NCBI RefSeq assembly: GCF_000004195.4 | Contig: NC_030679.2 | Span: forward strand, 19,683,212-19,747,211 | Direction of reading: 5' to 3' | DNA length: 64,000 bases | Origin: Xenopus tropicalis | Taxonomy: Eukaryota > Chordata > Amphibia > Anura > Pipidae | Part shown: piece after piece, positions 53,190 to 64,000 of the stretch | How the letters are laid out: every line of letters begins with the position of its first letter | Position numbering within the stretch: the stretch's first letter is position 1 | Made by a program: the position numbers and the translations under genes | Notes under the pieces: generated by a model | What the model saw: the letters and a program-made list of their open reading frames with translations, nothing else | Database searches by the model: none | Told to the model about the DNA's origin: nothing

Positions 53190-55021
53190 ACTCTTCCCAG
53201 AGGCTATTATCCACACTGTTACTATAGGCACCATCCCTCCCTACTATACCTGCTATCCCACAGCCACAGTCCCTTCCCAGAGGCTATTATCCCCACTGTT
53301 ACTATAGGCACCATCTCTCCCTACTATACCTGCTATCCCACAGCCCCAGTCCCTTCCCAGAGGCTATTATCCCACTGCTACTATAGGCACCATCTCTCTC
53401 TACTATACCTGCTATCCCACAGCCCCAGTCCCTTCCCAGAGGCTATTATCCCCCCACTGCTACTATAGGCACCATCTCTCCCTACTACACCTGCTATCCC
53501 ACAGTCACAGTCCCTTCCCAGAGGCTATTATCCCCACTGCTACTATAGGCACCATCTCTCCCTACTATACCTGCTATCCCACAGCCACAGTCCCTTCCCA
53601 GAGGCTATAATCCCACTGCAACTATAGGCACTATCTCTCCCTACTATACCTGCTATCCCACAGCCCCAGTCCCTTCCCAGAGGCTATTATCCCCCCACTG
53701 CTACTATAGGCACCATCTCTCGCTACTATCCCTGCTATCCCACAGCCACAGTCCCTTCCCAGAGGCTATTATCCTGCTGCTACTATAGGCACCATCTCTC
53801 CCTACTATACCTGCTATCCCACAGTCCCTTCCCAGAGGCTATTATCCCCCCACTGCTACTATAGGCACCATCTCTCCCTACTATACCTGATATCCACAGC
53901 CACAGTCCCTTTCCAGAGGCTATTATCCCACTGCTACTATAGGCACCATCTTCCCCTACTATACCTGCTATCCCACAGCCACAGTCCCTTCCCAGAGGCT
54001 ATTATCCCCCCTGCTACTATAGGCACCATCTTCCCCTACTATACCTGCTATCCCACAGCCACAGTCCCTTCCCAGAGGCTATTATCCCCACTGCTACTAT
54101 AGGCACCATCTCTCCCTACTATACCTGCTATCCCACAGTCCCTTCCCAGAGGCTATTATCCCCCCACTGCTACTATAGGCACCATCTCTCCCTACTATAC
54201 CTGATATCCACAGCTACAGTCCCTTTCCAGAGGCTATTATCCCACTGCTACTATAGGCACCATCCCTCCCTACTATACCTGCTATCCCACAGCCACAGTC
54301 CCTTCCCAGAGGCTATTATCCCACTGCTACTATAGGCACCATCTCTCCCTACTATACCTGCTATCCCACAGCCACAGTCCCTTCCTTAGAGGCTATTATC
54401 CCCCCACTGCTACTATAGGCACCATCTCTCCCTACTATACCTGCCATCCCACAGCCACAGTCCCTTCCCAGAGGCTATTATCCCCCTGCTACTATCGGTA
54501 CCATCTCTCCCTACTATCCCACAGTCCCTTTCCAGAGGCTATTATCCCCCCACTGCTACTATAGGCACCATCTCTCCCTACTGTACCTGCTATCCCACAG
54601 CCACAGTCCCTCCCCAGAGGCTATTATCCCCCCACTGCTACTATAGGTACAGGTATGGGATCCCTTATCTGGACACCATATCCAGAAAGCTTCGAATTAC
54701 GGAAGCCCGTCTCCCATAGACTCCATTTTAATCAAATAATTTAAAATTTTAAAACTGATTTCCTTTTTCTCTGTAGTAATAAAACAGTACCTTGTAATTG
54801 ATCCCAACTTAGATATAAATAATCCTTATTGGATGCAAAACAATCCTATTGGGTTTAATTAATGTTTTATTGATTTTTTTGTAGACTTAAGGTATGGAGA
54901 TCCAAATAACAGAAAAAACCCTTACGCAGAATACCCTTGGTCCCAAGCATTCTGGATAATGGGTGCTATACCTGTACCATCTCTCCCTACTATCCATCGT
55001 ATCCCACAGCCACAGTCCCTT
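53190..55021. repeat. 80-bp minisatellite, about 19-20 units, interrupted by a MITE
   Basis: The consensus unit runs 'ttcccagaggctattatccc', 'cactgctactataggcacca', 'tctctccctactatacctgc', 'tatcccacagccacagtccc'. Nineteen 'aggctat.at' cores lie between 53200 and 54620; some units lack the middle 'cagccac' or vary in the number of C residues. The array is split at 54650-54974 by a family T MITE and resumes for about 45 bases. Strand-biased pyrimidine content is marked. Confidence 0.95.
54650..54974. mobile_element. TA-target MITE, family T, inserted in the minisatellite
   Basis: The ends CAGGTATGGGATCCC and ...GGGTGCTATACCTG are flanked by TA. The array unit variant 'cggtaccatctctcc' (seen at 54495) is the uninterrupted target, so the insertion demonstrably duplicated TA inside GGTACC. 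Confidence 0.92.
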
Positions 55022-56209
55022 GGCAGATTCCATATTAAGATCAATTGGCAGAAATGATGTTTTATCACCCATGTTAAATCTCCTACAGTGCCTTTGACAA
55101 AACGTCCTAAAATTCCTTTTCATTGACATCAGTATGAATTGCCACCAGTGCAAAAGTAGAATCACGTAACTGCTGGAAATTGGCTTCTGAATTTTTTGGT
55201 GCTTTTACAAATGTTTTACCACCAGAGATCCCTATTGACACCAATGTATTTTTGGAGATTTAGCGCAGGTAACAAAACATCCCGTCAGATATCACCCCTA
55301 AGGGGCTTCAGTACATGCAAGGCCTCAGGCAGTCATAACTGCCGACCCCACTACAGCCAGCTGTGTCACTCTCAAATTAACTAATTCTTTTACTCCAGCA
55401 GTTGCATTTACATAGTCATTCATCTTCTGTGATCAAATTAAAACAAGCACAGAATGCTCTATGGCCTACTCTCTATTACATATTAGGAGGATGAGAGCAG
55501 AGAGTGAAAGTCCTTCTGTTTCAGAGAAAGGAAAATGATGGCCCTTTTATTTAGGTGGGAACTAGTCACATTCAATTAGCAGGCTTTATCATGCCACCAG
55601 TACCATGCCTCCTCCTTTCTCTTTTCTGATATCCCTTACTGTGCTGTATTATCAGCGCTGAGTTTGCCTCTGGCCCACACCCATTCTCTGCGGCGAGCTG
55701 TAGCTGGGTGTCACTGATTACGAGGGAGAGTGTGGGTGCTGCCTGTCTCTGCAACCTTTTTCTTCGGGTCAGCATATCATAGCAACTTTCCATTCATGTA
55801 AAGTATTTCTGAAGCTCATTCTCTTTCATTTATGCACACTGCCATGAGACCCTGAACAGCATCAGTATCCTCTTACATGGAGATCAGACCTTCAGTGCTG
55901 CAACTTTTGCAGAACTTCAACTACCAGTATCCAAGGAGCAGATCTTATAGAGACAGCAGAAACAGCACTTGCTGGCAGTGAGTCCAGAGGATGTGCAGGC
56001 TGATCTGTAATTTCAATATATGAGTATGAAACTAATTATAATCCACAAGGTTTTAGTGTTGCAGGGGCCAAGAAAAAATTCCAAAGAAAAAATTCTTTGT
56101 GGGGCCACAGTAAATTTTGGTTATGCTGCTGCCAACTTCAGTAAACATAGACAGTCAATACAAGTGATTTTTGTGGTGTTGAGCAAATCCTAAATGGGTT
56201 GTAGAGGTT
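55022..56209. other. Unassigned sequence
   Basis: No gene or repeat ends were recognised. Minus-strand frames at 54887-55165 and 55572-55793 have no motifs. Confidence 0.45.
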
Positions 56210-56712
56210 TCTATTGGCTCCGGGGCAACATGTTGCGCACCCACCCCTTGGATGTTGCTGCCGGGGTCTTCAAAGGTGTTCTGCCAAACAGAGCCCCATG
56301 TTAGTTGCCAGTCTACATAGGGGCTATCAGATAGCCAATCATAGCCCTTACTTGGCACCCAGTAGCATATTTTGGTCCAGTGCTGCCCTAGGCAACCCAT
56401 CAGCGCATGCACAATTTTGTCACCAAAAGTGATGTCACTTCTGCTCCCCTACTTTCCACCTCTGCTGCCAGATTTGATAGGAAAGTATCCAGCAGCAGGG
56501 GAAGGGCTTCCCCCTCCCCCAAAAATATAATTTACCATATAGGCATCAAATGGCCGCCCCCTAAAGCTGTCACCCTAGACAAAGGCTCTCAAGTGCCTAT
56601 ATGGTAAATATGCCTCTGTTGGTATCCCCAGGAACATTTTTCATGCTTGTGTTGCTTTCCAACTTTTTTTACATTTGAATGTGGCTCACGGGTAAAAAAA
56701 AGGTTAGCAATT
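56210..56712. mobile_element. hAT-type MITE (CAGTGATCCCC family), degraded and interrupted
   Basis: 'ggggcaacatgttgcgcacc', 'ccaaacagagccccatgtta', 'gccaatcatagcccttactt', then after an insertion 'ccccaggaacatttttcatg' and 'gtggctcacgggtaaaaaaa', all in the order of 49324-49617. The terminal bases are eroded. Confidence 0.7.
56361..56622. mobile_element. MITE nested in the hAT-type element (GTAGCATATTT ends)
   Basis: The left 'gtagcatattttggtccagt' and 'gctgccctaggca' are faced by 'ctgtcaccctagaca' and 'ggtaaatatgcctctgttgg'. An internal direct or inverted 'accatataggca' / 'gcctatatggtaa' pair flanks the CpG-poor centre. The limits are approximate. Confidence 0.5.
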
Positions 56713-56987
56713 TAAACTCTAGAGGCTCCAGGAATGATTTATGAATAGCTGCAGGAGTAATGGCCATGCCAAGGCTCAGAATCAAAATGTGCTCTGTCCT
56801 TTTATGTAAGCTGAGGACAAAACAGCTGACAGAAGCACAGAGAGGCATAGAACCCTTTTACACGGGTTGCCCTCTGTTCACAGCAGCCTTTTTATGTGCT
56901 CAGACCCCCTGATCTGTCACTCCAGGGCTATAATCTGACAGCAAGTGCAAAGTCACACCTTCCATTCAGTCCTCCTCTCTCCTCCTG

Positions 56988-57115
56988 TGTTTTGTAGGCA
57001 GCCAGAGAGATCCACTCTCATCAACCTGATTTTGCTTTTTTTGGGGGGTTGATAAAAGCAGATCTGCTTCTCTCTGCCTGCCTACAAAACGCAGACGAAG
57101 AGAAGTGAACTTTAA
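56988..57115. repeat. Inverted repeat of GCAGGCAGAGAGAAG type
   Basis: 'ttttgtaggcagccagagag' is answered by 'ttctctctgcctgcctacaa', and then 'aaacgcagacgaagagaagt' repeats the arm. A similar but smaller pair lies at 13625-13680. It is probably a MITE remnant. Confidence 0.5.
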
Positions 57116-57990
57116 ACCAGTCTTACTTTCCCTTAAGGCCTCTTTTTTAGAAAATCTCTTTTCAAAAATCAAAATAAGTTGCATAATGTACTTTCTGCAT
57201 ATTAACTTAAATCCTGAGCTCAACAACCACACATCTGTATACAATGAATTCTGTAATCAGAGAAACTACCATAATAAAATAAATCTGCATATATTTCCAC
57301 AAAATATCTTAAAAGGGCAGTTTACACCCTAATTCAACATGAGCTCAATGAAGAGGGCTTGTGTTGAACATAACTTTGCCTATTGTTTTAAATAAGAAAA
57401 TGGTCATTGGTTTTTGTTATTTCTGGTACTAAATAAAAATATAAAGCCAGTTTCACTTTAGCACTCCCTGTCACTGAAGAACTTCAAACTGGCTGATAAA
57501 AATAATTACCAGTCCACAGAGCAGCCCCTGATAATGAGCTGTTCAAAGGTTGCTGCTAAAGAAATGAAGGTTTTATTTGTTCAAATGTAGATAGGGAACT
57601 CTGAACAAGTTGTCCTGTGTATAAAATAAGAGGGAGGGGGGTAAGATCAGTAAATATAGCCCAACTATCAAATACGTGCTTTAGAATAACAAGAAACAAG
57701 AAAATAGGCAGAAAGTAATTTCAACTCAACTCCTATTTATTGTGTGAATTATTAGCAAAGAATTACCCAAGAATATCTATGATGGCAACCCCAAATCTTA
57801 CTGTGATTAACATTCAAACTGGGCTTTCAGGGGTATCTAGAAAAGCAAACATATCTAATAATAATTAACTACAAGTCCCTTCCTAATTGTCTACAAACTA
57901 GTCCCCACTACTGCTGCAGGCTGCCCCAGAAGTGCCAGCCCCACAGTTTTGGGAATGCCCTAGAGAGAATCCACACTTTGTCCTGAAAAT
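57116..57990. other. Unassigned sequence
   Basis: 'ttaaaagggcagtttacacc' at about 57309 resembles a T2/Kolobok left end but no right end was found. Otherwise nothing was recognised. Confidence 0.35.
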
Positions 57991-57994
57991 GTCC

Positions 57995-58125
57995 ATTATC
58001 TCTTTTATCAGTTATTGATTGTATTATAAAATGTAGTATTATACAGTATGTTTGATGTGTTCACTTATTTATTGTACAGCACTGCAGAATATGATGATGC
58101 TTTTTAAAAATGAGATAAAAATAAT
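57995..58125 (+). mobile_element. L2/SINE-type 3' tail
   Basis: 'tttatcagttattgattgta', 'cacttatttattgtacagca' and 'ctgcagaatatgatgatgct' match 16960-17045 in order and strand. It ends in A-rich sequence. Confidence 0.7.
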
Positions 58126-58928
58126 TATCTGTAGCTCTGGGAACATCAAGAGGTATTATGCAATCTGGGACCTTGGCTCTCTCAACCGGGCCACATGGAA
58201 TCCTAACATTGCATTATCTGTGTATGCAGGAAACACACAGGGAGCAAAGGGCTTGCACGCGGAGCATAAAGTCGCGTATCCATTGCCAAGTCAGGCAAAG
58301 CTATTTAAAGATGTTCCTTGCACAGAGGAGAGTCTGTAAATCATGGTAGTGTTGCATAAACTTCACATACTAGCCTGCATTTGGTGGGACGACGCGCCCA
58401 TCCCAGATGATTTTGGCACAATTCTCAGAGGTATGTTTGTAAGCACTTAATAATAAAGTCTTCTTTCAGGTGCGATGGTTTATGTGCAATTGATGTTCGC
58501 AGAAAAGTAATCAAGGTATGGCAGCTCCAGCCTCATTTATATATATTTTTTTTTTTTAAAGTTTTTTGCACACAAAATGGGATTTATTAACGGGGATGTC
58601 CAGCCAAGCTGTTTGAAAAAAAAAAAGTAATTTCTAGAAATAGATTCTTTTGCAATTCCCTCCTCTGTTTTCCCAGACTACTTGTACCACTGAAACATAA
58701 GAGTGAAAACAGAGTTCACCACAGTTCACCAGAGGGAAAGTTCTCAGCTCTGTATTCACGTATATAAAAGAGTAAGAATGGGCACAGATCTGTGAAATGA
58801 CATCATATATCCTTTTTAAATTTGAGAAAGGGGCACATTATAGTTTATTATATACAAGTTTTAGAAAACAAACTAGTAAGGAAATTACCAGTGCTGTAAC
58901 TTGACTCTCCCAGGCCCTCTTACATATA
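58126..58928. other. Unassigned sequence
   Basis: No gene or transposon ends were recognised. 58130-58500 is free of repeat signatures and has balanced composition; it could be conserved non-coding DNA, but this cannot be judged here. Confidence 0.4.
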
Positions 58929-59006
58929 CCGTATTTTTCGGACCATAAGACGCACTTTTTTTCCCCCAGAAGTGGGGGGGAAAAGTCCCTGCGTCTTATG
59001 GTCCGA

Positions 59007-59249
59007 ATATAGCCTACCAATATACTTTAAAAAAATGTTTTTACTTGCCCATGTGGTCTCCGCAGGGCCCTCCTCTATTTGCCGGCGCTTAGCTATGGCG
59101 CTGTGCGCATGCACAATGACGCGCATGCCCATACGCATGCGCGTCATTGTGCATGCGCCAGAGCTAAGCGCCGGTAAATAGAGGAGGGCCCTGCGGAGAC
59201 CACATGGGCAAGTAAAAACATTTTTTTAAAGTATATCGGTAGGCTATAT
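59007..59249. repeat. 243-bp near-perfect hairpin
   Basis: Arms of about 118 bases surround a loop of a few bases at about 59127-59133. The left arm starts 'atatagcctaccaatatact' and passes 'tggtctccgcagggccctcc' and 'gcgctgtgcgcatgcacaat'; the right arm mirrors each of these. Only a few mismatches or gaps are seen. Confidence 0.93.
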
Positions 59250-59250
59250 G

Positions 59251-59398
59251 CTGGTACAGATGGGGGCAATATGTTGGGTGAAATATGTTGGGTGCTGCTG
59301 GTACAGGTGGGGGGGCAATATGTTGGGTGAAATATGTTGGGTGCTGCTGGTACAGGTGGGGGGCAATATGTTGGGTGCTGCTGGTACAGGTTGGGTTT
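59251..59398. repeat. Short tandem repeat of about 48 bp
   Basis: Units contain 'ggtacaggtgggggggcaat' and 'atgttgggtgaaatatgttg'. About three copies are present, with internal sub-repeats of 'aatatgttgggtg'. Confidence 0.85.
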
Positions 59399-59500
59399 TA
59401 ATGCACATAAAATATTTTAGGACACTTTGTTTCAGAATCTTTTTTTCTTCATTTCCCTTCCCAAAAAATTGGTGCGTCTTATGGTCCGAAAAATACGGTA

Positions 59501-61852
59501 TATTTTTGTGCCCCTCCCCCTCCACAAAACATTATCATGGCCCCCTATCTCTGCATCTGTGAACACAAGAATCAGATATCGTTGATGCGGACAGAAGGAA
59601 TATGGGTCCTTACTGGGCCACACTGCACCCCCCATTTGTCAGGGATGTAACTAAAAATTAGCAGACCCTGGGTGGCCAGAAGTTATAAGGTAGTGCAAAT
59701 ACAGCACTCAAAATTCTATGCTCCTGTCTGCCACAGTCCCAAGGATATCTAGGACAACAAATAATTGTTTAACCCTCAAATCTCACCATAAATAAATCTT
59801 CACCTTCAGTGGCATCTTACAGAGCAAATAGATATTGACCTCAAATCTCTCCATAATCAGGCCCAGATTTATATAGCGGGAGCCCCATGGCCCCTGTTTC
59901 AGCACGTCATGCCCACCCCCAACCCTTCATGTGTCTGTCGCACACATGCACACATTTCTATTGTTGGGCATGGAGCACTAGAGATTGGTGTGCGGGGGAG
60001 TTTAAAAACTATCAGGTCTCATGCACTTCTGACCCAATTTAGACACAGCTGGGCGGCATGCTGCCCCTAAACTCCTGCCACCCTAGGCCCGGGCCTTTGT
60101 GGCCTTGCTACAAATCAGGGCCTATCCATAACTGTCCTTCAAACTCAGCCCCCCCACATCACTGCTCCAGAAAATTGGTCATGTCTGTGTCATGTCTGCA
60201 AAAGACCACACAATTGGTGCAGACAGACCAAGGAGCGTATTGGAGTAGAGTGTGCCCCATGTGGCAGTAGCCTAAATGCATACTGTTTGCTCCCATTTTT
60301 GTCATTTACTAGGCTTCAATCTTTACATTACTGTTGTGGAGACACAATGTACATGGACATGGCTATATCATACAGATTGAGTTCTAAGGGCACCTACTGT
60401 ACTGAACAAGAATAAACACTGGTAAAACACATGTACATTAAAGCCTGTGTGCATGCAGAACAAATGCATCTTATGCACATATTTAAAAACATTTGAATAC
60501 GCAATCTGTTTGAACTGCATTAAGTTTTATAAGCATATGTAGATCCAGGCTGAAATAGATCCAGGTTGAAATGCAACTTGTACCATCCATAAATACTTAA
60601 TATAATATACACCTTTATAGAACCCTAAGTATATTTGTACTGTGTGGCAAAGGCAGCACCTTCCAAAGCAAATTATTAGATTCTAGTACATGTAGTAAAA
60701 TATACTGTTTTAGCCATATTCACATATTGATTGCAGGAAATTTGAGGCTGGGTGACTTGTTTATTGTGGTACAGATAAATAGGAGTACCCCTTGTAACAA
60801 TGGGGTGCTTAAAATTCCTTGCCTTCCACTGTGTATTTGCATTTACATATATGGTTGGGGACTGCCATATTGTTTTCCTTGAATCAGTATTTAAGCAGTG
60901 GCAAGAGAGTTTAGCCTGATGGCCAGTTAGGGTAAAAATTGTGGAGAATGTCCATGTTATTCCTTCATATATCTAAAATCCTAGTTTGAAGGTTAGTTAG
61001 CACAAAATTTTGAATGTGTATTTGTTGTACTATATTTCCTTGGAATATCTTCCTGAATTTCTTCCTTATTTCATGCGCTAGCAGGGCCCTGACCAAAGGC
61101 TGAATGTTTGGTCAGGGGGAAAGGGGGAACCTAAGTTAAACGTTGGACCTTTAAGTGTGGCCTGAACTGAAAAAGTTTGACACCACTGCCTTGGACAGTG
61201 CAGTATGATGACATTATTTGTATTTATGCATATATTTGGTAACTCTTCTACTCTCCTACTGGCTGTAGGGCAGTGGGATTTGTGGGTCTGTGGGCGCTGG
61301 GATTTGCTCTTTAACGACAGCTGTGGGTCTTCTGGATTCGGAAAGGCAGCTCTGGCGTACCATGACAACTGAAGATATTTGACAGATTTTGTGATTCTCC
61401 TTTTAGCTAACCTTGGCCTTGAGCATAAATGCCAAGCCCAGTAAAAGAAATTAGCGGGAAGAGTTAATAATAATTGTATACTACTCTGAATGTCACTGCA
61501 ATTAAAATAGATGGAGCTGTTGTTACTATCACAGAGAATTATTTTCAGAGATGGTTATCTGCTTGATGACATTTTAATAGTATTTAAACAGGATTAGTGC
61601 TTACTGTACCTTGCTGTCAAATAATACTGTGCTCTGCTTGATGCAACTCCCCCTTTTGGGCACAATTACATTGGTATTATGGGAAAGCCACTGCATTCTG
61701 GGTAAAAACATGGCAATTGTGACCAAAATTGCACTTTGCACACTGGACATGTTTTTTTTAGTTTTTTATTAACTTGGCTAGTCTTTCTTTCACCTAGAAC
61801 AGCTTTGTGATCACTCAAAAAGTTATCAGTCCTACTGATTTTTGATTACAGC
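59501..61852. other. Unassigned sequence
   Basis: About 2.35 kb without a recognised gene. 60640-61640 lacks repeat signatures. The minus-strand 96-codon frame at 61078-61368 has no motif. Confidence 0.45.
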
Positions 61853-61960
61853 TTAAAGAACATGTAAACCCTACATTTTCCTACCATGTATATAAGTTGG
61901 GCACATCTCCCCCATCCAAACCACACCAATTGTATTACATATATCACGGAGGAAGGGCCA
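61853..61960. mobile_element. Kolobok/T2-type MITE left end (TTAAAGAACATGTAAACCC)
   Basis: TTAAAGAACATGTAAACCCT resembles T2 termini. No right end was identified, so this is a fragment or a coincidental match. Confidence 0.4.
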
Positions 61961-64000
61961 TGTGGACCCCAAACCTTTTATCATGTTGTGAAGTGTTAGG
62001 AACACTTTGAAATAAAAGTTGGGATGACCCTGTTGTATTGCAATTACAGATATTTGTCCTCATTTTTCCTCATATATCCCCTCCATTCACCAGCATCATT
62101 ACATTTTCCTAAAACAAATAGCAGCTTTCACCCAGCAGCCAATTTCCCACTCGCACATCTTAAGTGACTCTGCAAGCTGCAAATGTGCACTGTAATGTTC
62201 ATACAATAAAAAATGCAGGCTTACAAAGGCACAACTTATTTTGATAACAAGTCCTGCATGGATTGAGCCCTGTAACGGTTAAGCTGAGCTCAGTACAGGA
62301 GGTTAGGAGAAAAGACTTGTTTCTCCAATATATATATATATATACAGGTATATATATGTGTGTGTGGAAACTTAGGTCATTTATTTGTGGAGACTGAGAC
62401 AGACACAGAATTCCAGTGTAATCTACTTGCTTACAATGCACCTATATTTTGCACTTGTGCTTGTGTTAGTAAATTAGCCTTTCTATACATTAAAAACAGT
62501 TGTACAGAAGAAGAACAAGGCTAATGTATGTTACAGACCCCCAACAACCCTTCACCTAATTATGTCACAAAAAAAAGGTCACAGGCCAGGTGACCTCCCG
62601 GTTAGGGCAGTAGCCTGGGTCCTGCTACCCACGCAATACTCATGCAGTGCATGACCTTATCAGTTTATTTAGAGCAGTCCAGTCTTTTGCAGTAGCAGGA
62701 GGTGTACTCAGTATAAATTAATGTAGGCAGTGATTGTAAGCGGTTAATTATTGCTTGCTTGGCACTGCCCTCGGTCTGTTTTCAGGCGCTAGTTTTACCT
62801 CTTTGTACTAGTACAGCGCTGCCCAGCTTTGCCCAGGGACAACAGCATTTCCATGAAGGAGACATATAGGATAAATGAAAAAAAACTCTAATCTTGTAGG
62901 AAGCTATGAATAGTATATGGTGCTGGTTTTACTTTAGCCTAAAAATTTATACAAAAATGTCCCCTTTATTGGAGCTCCCTAAAGATTCTCTCAGGTCCCT
63001 GTCTGTGTTTCCAATGAGGGGTGGGCATGTCTTAACAGTCCCTTCCAGAAGCACAGTAGGAGGGGAGTAGCCAATCATAGCCCTGTAATCACACAAGCAA
63101 AAACAGCTTCAGTTTCCTATGAGGTCAGCCTAGCTGTTGATTGGTTCCTATCATACATTGCAGTGTGCTGAGTGTCGCTGGCCCCCCTGCACAGCCTGGG
63201 ATAGGCAGCAGGAAGTGGAAGAGATAGGTGGGACTAGTGGGTTTTTTGGAGACATTTTCAATAATTCAGCCCAAACAAATTCTTAAAGTGCATTCCTTCT
63301 ATATTTTGATGAGTATTGGTATAATATTGTTTTTCACACATCTCCATGTCACTTTGACAACTTATGAGGGGCCCCTAATATTCCTTCCGGCTGAATATGC
63401 ATGATTGATATTAATAGATTATAACTTTCTCTAAGTGCATGGGCTGATATTCTCTGCCAGTATTAATTGGCCTATGTATGGGACCAAAGCATTAGAATTC
63501 ATAACTGATATCTGGTCAGGGCATGGTCAGATATCAACTATGAAGGTTGAACTGAATTCTGCACTGATGGGTCTGCATTGGCCACCTGCATGACTGACCA
63601 GCCTGATTTGGCCCTCCACGCTTAAATGACAAATTCTGGCAAATGTGCTTATTTGGTGGGCTTGCCTAACTAGATAATCTACTTGTGCGTAGTAAGGTTG
63701 TGGGGGATACTTAACCCTACCTCTATCTGGTGTATTGCCTTAATAAATGGAAGGTCGGAATACCCCTGTTTTCTATGAGAAGAACCATTCCAAGCTTTAC
63801 TGCAAATCTATGTGACAGTGTTGATCTAATAGGGGATTTTTTTATATAATGCTTTTTGATTAGCTTTCACTTTGATGATCACTCTGAGACGATGTTGGTC
63901 TGGGGTGTGCAAGGCCTACTGGAGTTGCTACCCCAGTGGCCCCCACACCCCCTCACCCACTTTCAGCCTCAATTGGGTGAAAGAGGGCAGCATGTGAGCA
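61961..64000. other. Unassigned sequence with a (TA)n run
   Basis: A (TA)n run lies at 62327-62344. No gene was recognised. 63020-63240 contains 'gtgtcgctggccccc' and 'aatcatagccctg' words that may be old MITE interiors. Confidence 0.4.

Larger units (their letters stand above)
58929..59498. mobile_element. TA-target MITE (CCGTATTTTTCGGACCATAAG ends) with an internal hairpin
   Basis: The left CCGTATTTTTCGGACCATAA and right TTATGGTCCGAAAAATACGG are perfect inverted repeats flanked by TA. A further inverted copy of the end occurs at about 58990-59006 ('cgtcttatggtccga'). Inside lie a 243-bp hairpin (59007-59249) and a small tandem repeat (59251-59398). It is non-coding and probably Tc1/mariner-like by its TA target. 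Confidence 0.88.

Noticed and set aside
53190..55021. CRISPR-like regular array
   Set aside because: The units are contiguous tandem repeats without unique spacers, in a vertebrate genome.
61921..62040. Possible small structured RNA around 'ggaggaagggccatgtggac'
   Set aside because: It resembles interiors of other dispersed frog repeats (the 'aataaaagttgggatgac' end) and no stem architecture of a known RNA family was found.

Overview
This is vertebrate nuclear DNA, most likely from a clawed frog (Xenopus or a close relative). It holds almost no conserved host coding sequence. Most of what can be recognised is an amphibian-type repeat set: 5'-truncated CR1 LINEs that end in 8-bp tandem tails, L2-type LINE 3' ends, a tRNA-derived SINE, Tc1-like elements, and many short palindromic DNA transposons (MITEs) with readable target-site duplications (3 bp, TA, TTAA or 8 bp). 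The species is inferred from repeat style; no search was run.

The only convincing host gene is a pair of exons on the minus strand (33781-33887, then 33400-33564). They encode the start of an AGC/PKC-like protein kinase domain: glycine-rich loop, VAVK lysine and an alpha-C glutamate. Both have canonical splice sites and are joined in phase over a 216-bp intron. I found no further kinase exon on either side, so this is a gene that extends out of the window, a gene with very long introns, or a fragment.

Directly upstream of those exons, in the opposite orientation, lies a 2,647-bp PIF/Harbinger-like transposon (33982-36628) with a TAT duplication. It carries a two-exon gene for a Myb/SANT-like protein with a Pro/Ala-rich 24-bp coding repeat and a C-terminal coiled coil, but no visible transposase. 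Three shorter relatives share its ends (71-1035, 28283-28880, 31509-32075), so the window holds one family with a gene-bearing member and its MITEs.

Layout: 1-8.6 kb, Harbinger-like MITEs and two CR1 3' ends. 8.6-23 kb, MITEs, L2 ends and a 50-bp tandem repeat. 23-27.6 kb, a Tc1 5' half, a stretch free of recognisable repeats, and the best CR1 copy (26282-27520, RT domain open). 28-33 kb, MITEs. 33.4-36.6 kb, kinase exons and the Harbinger element. 37-43 kb, mostly unassigned, plus an LTR-retrotransposon gag/protease fossil on the minus strand (40929-42040). 44.8-47.1 kb, an old CR1 split by an L2 that itself carries two MITEs. 47-52 kb, a SINE and hAT-type MITEs, including a three-level nest. 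53.2-55.0 kb, an 80-bp minisatellite interrupted by a TA-target MITE. 56-64 kb, MITEs (one with a 243-bp internal hairpin) and unassigned sequence.

No bacterial-type operons, CRISPR arrays, rRNA genes or functional tRNA genes were seen. Most boundaries without a stated duplication are approximate.
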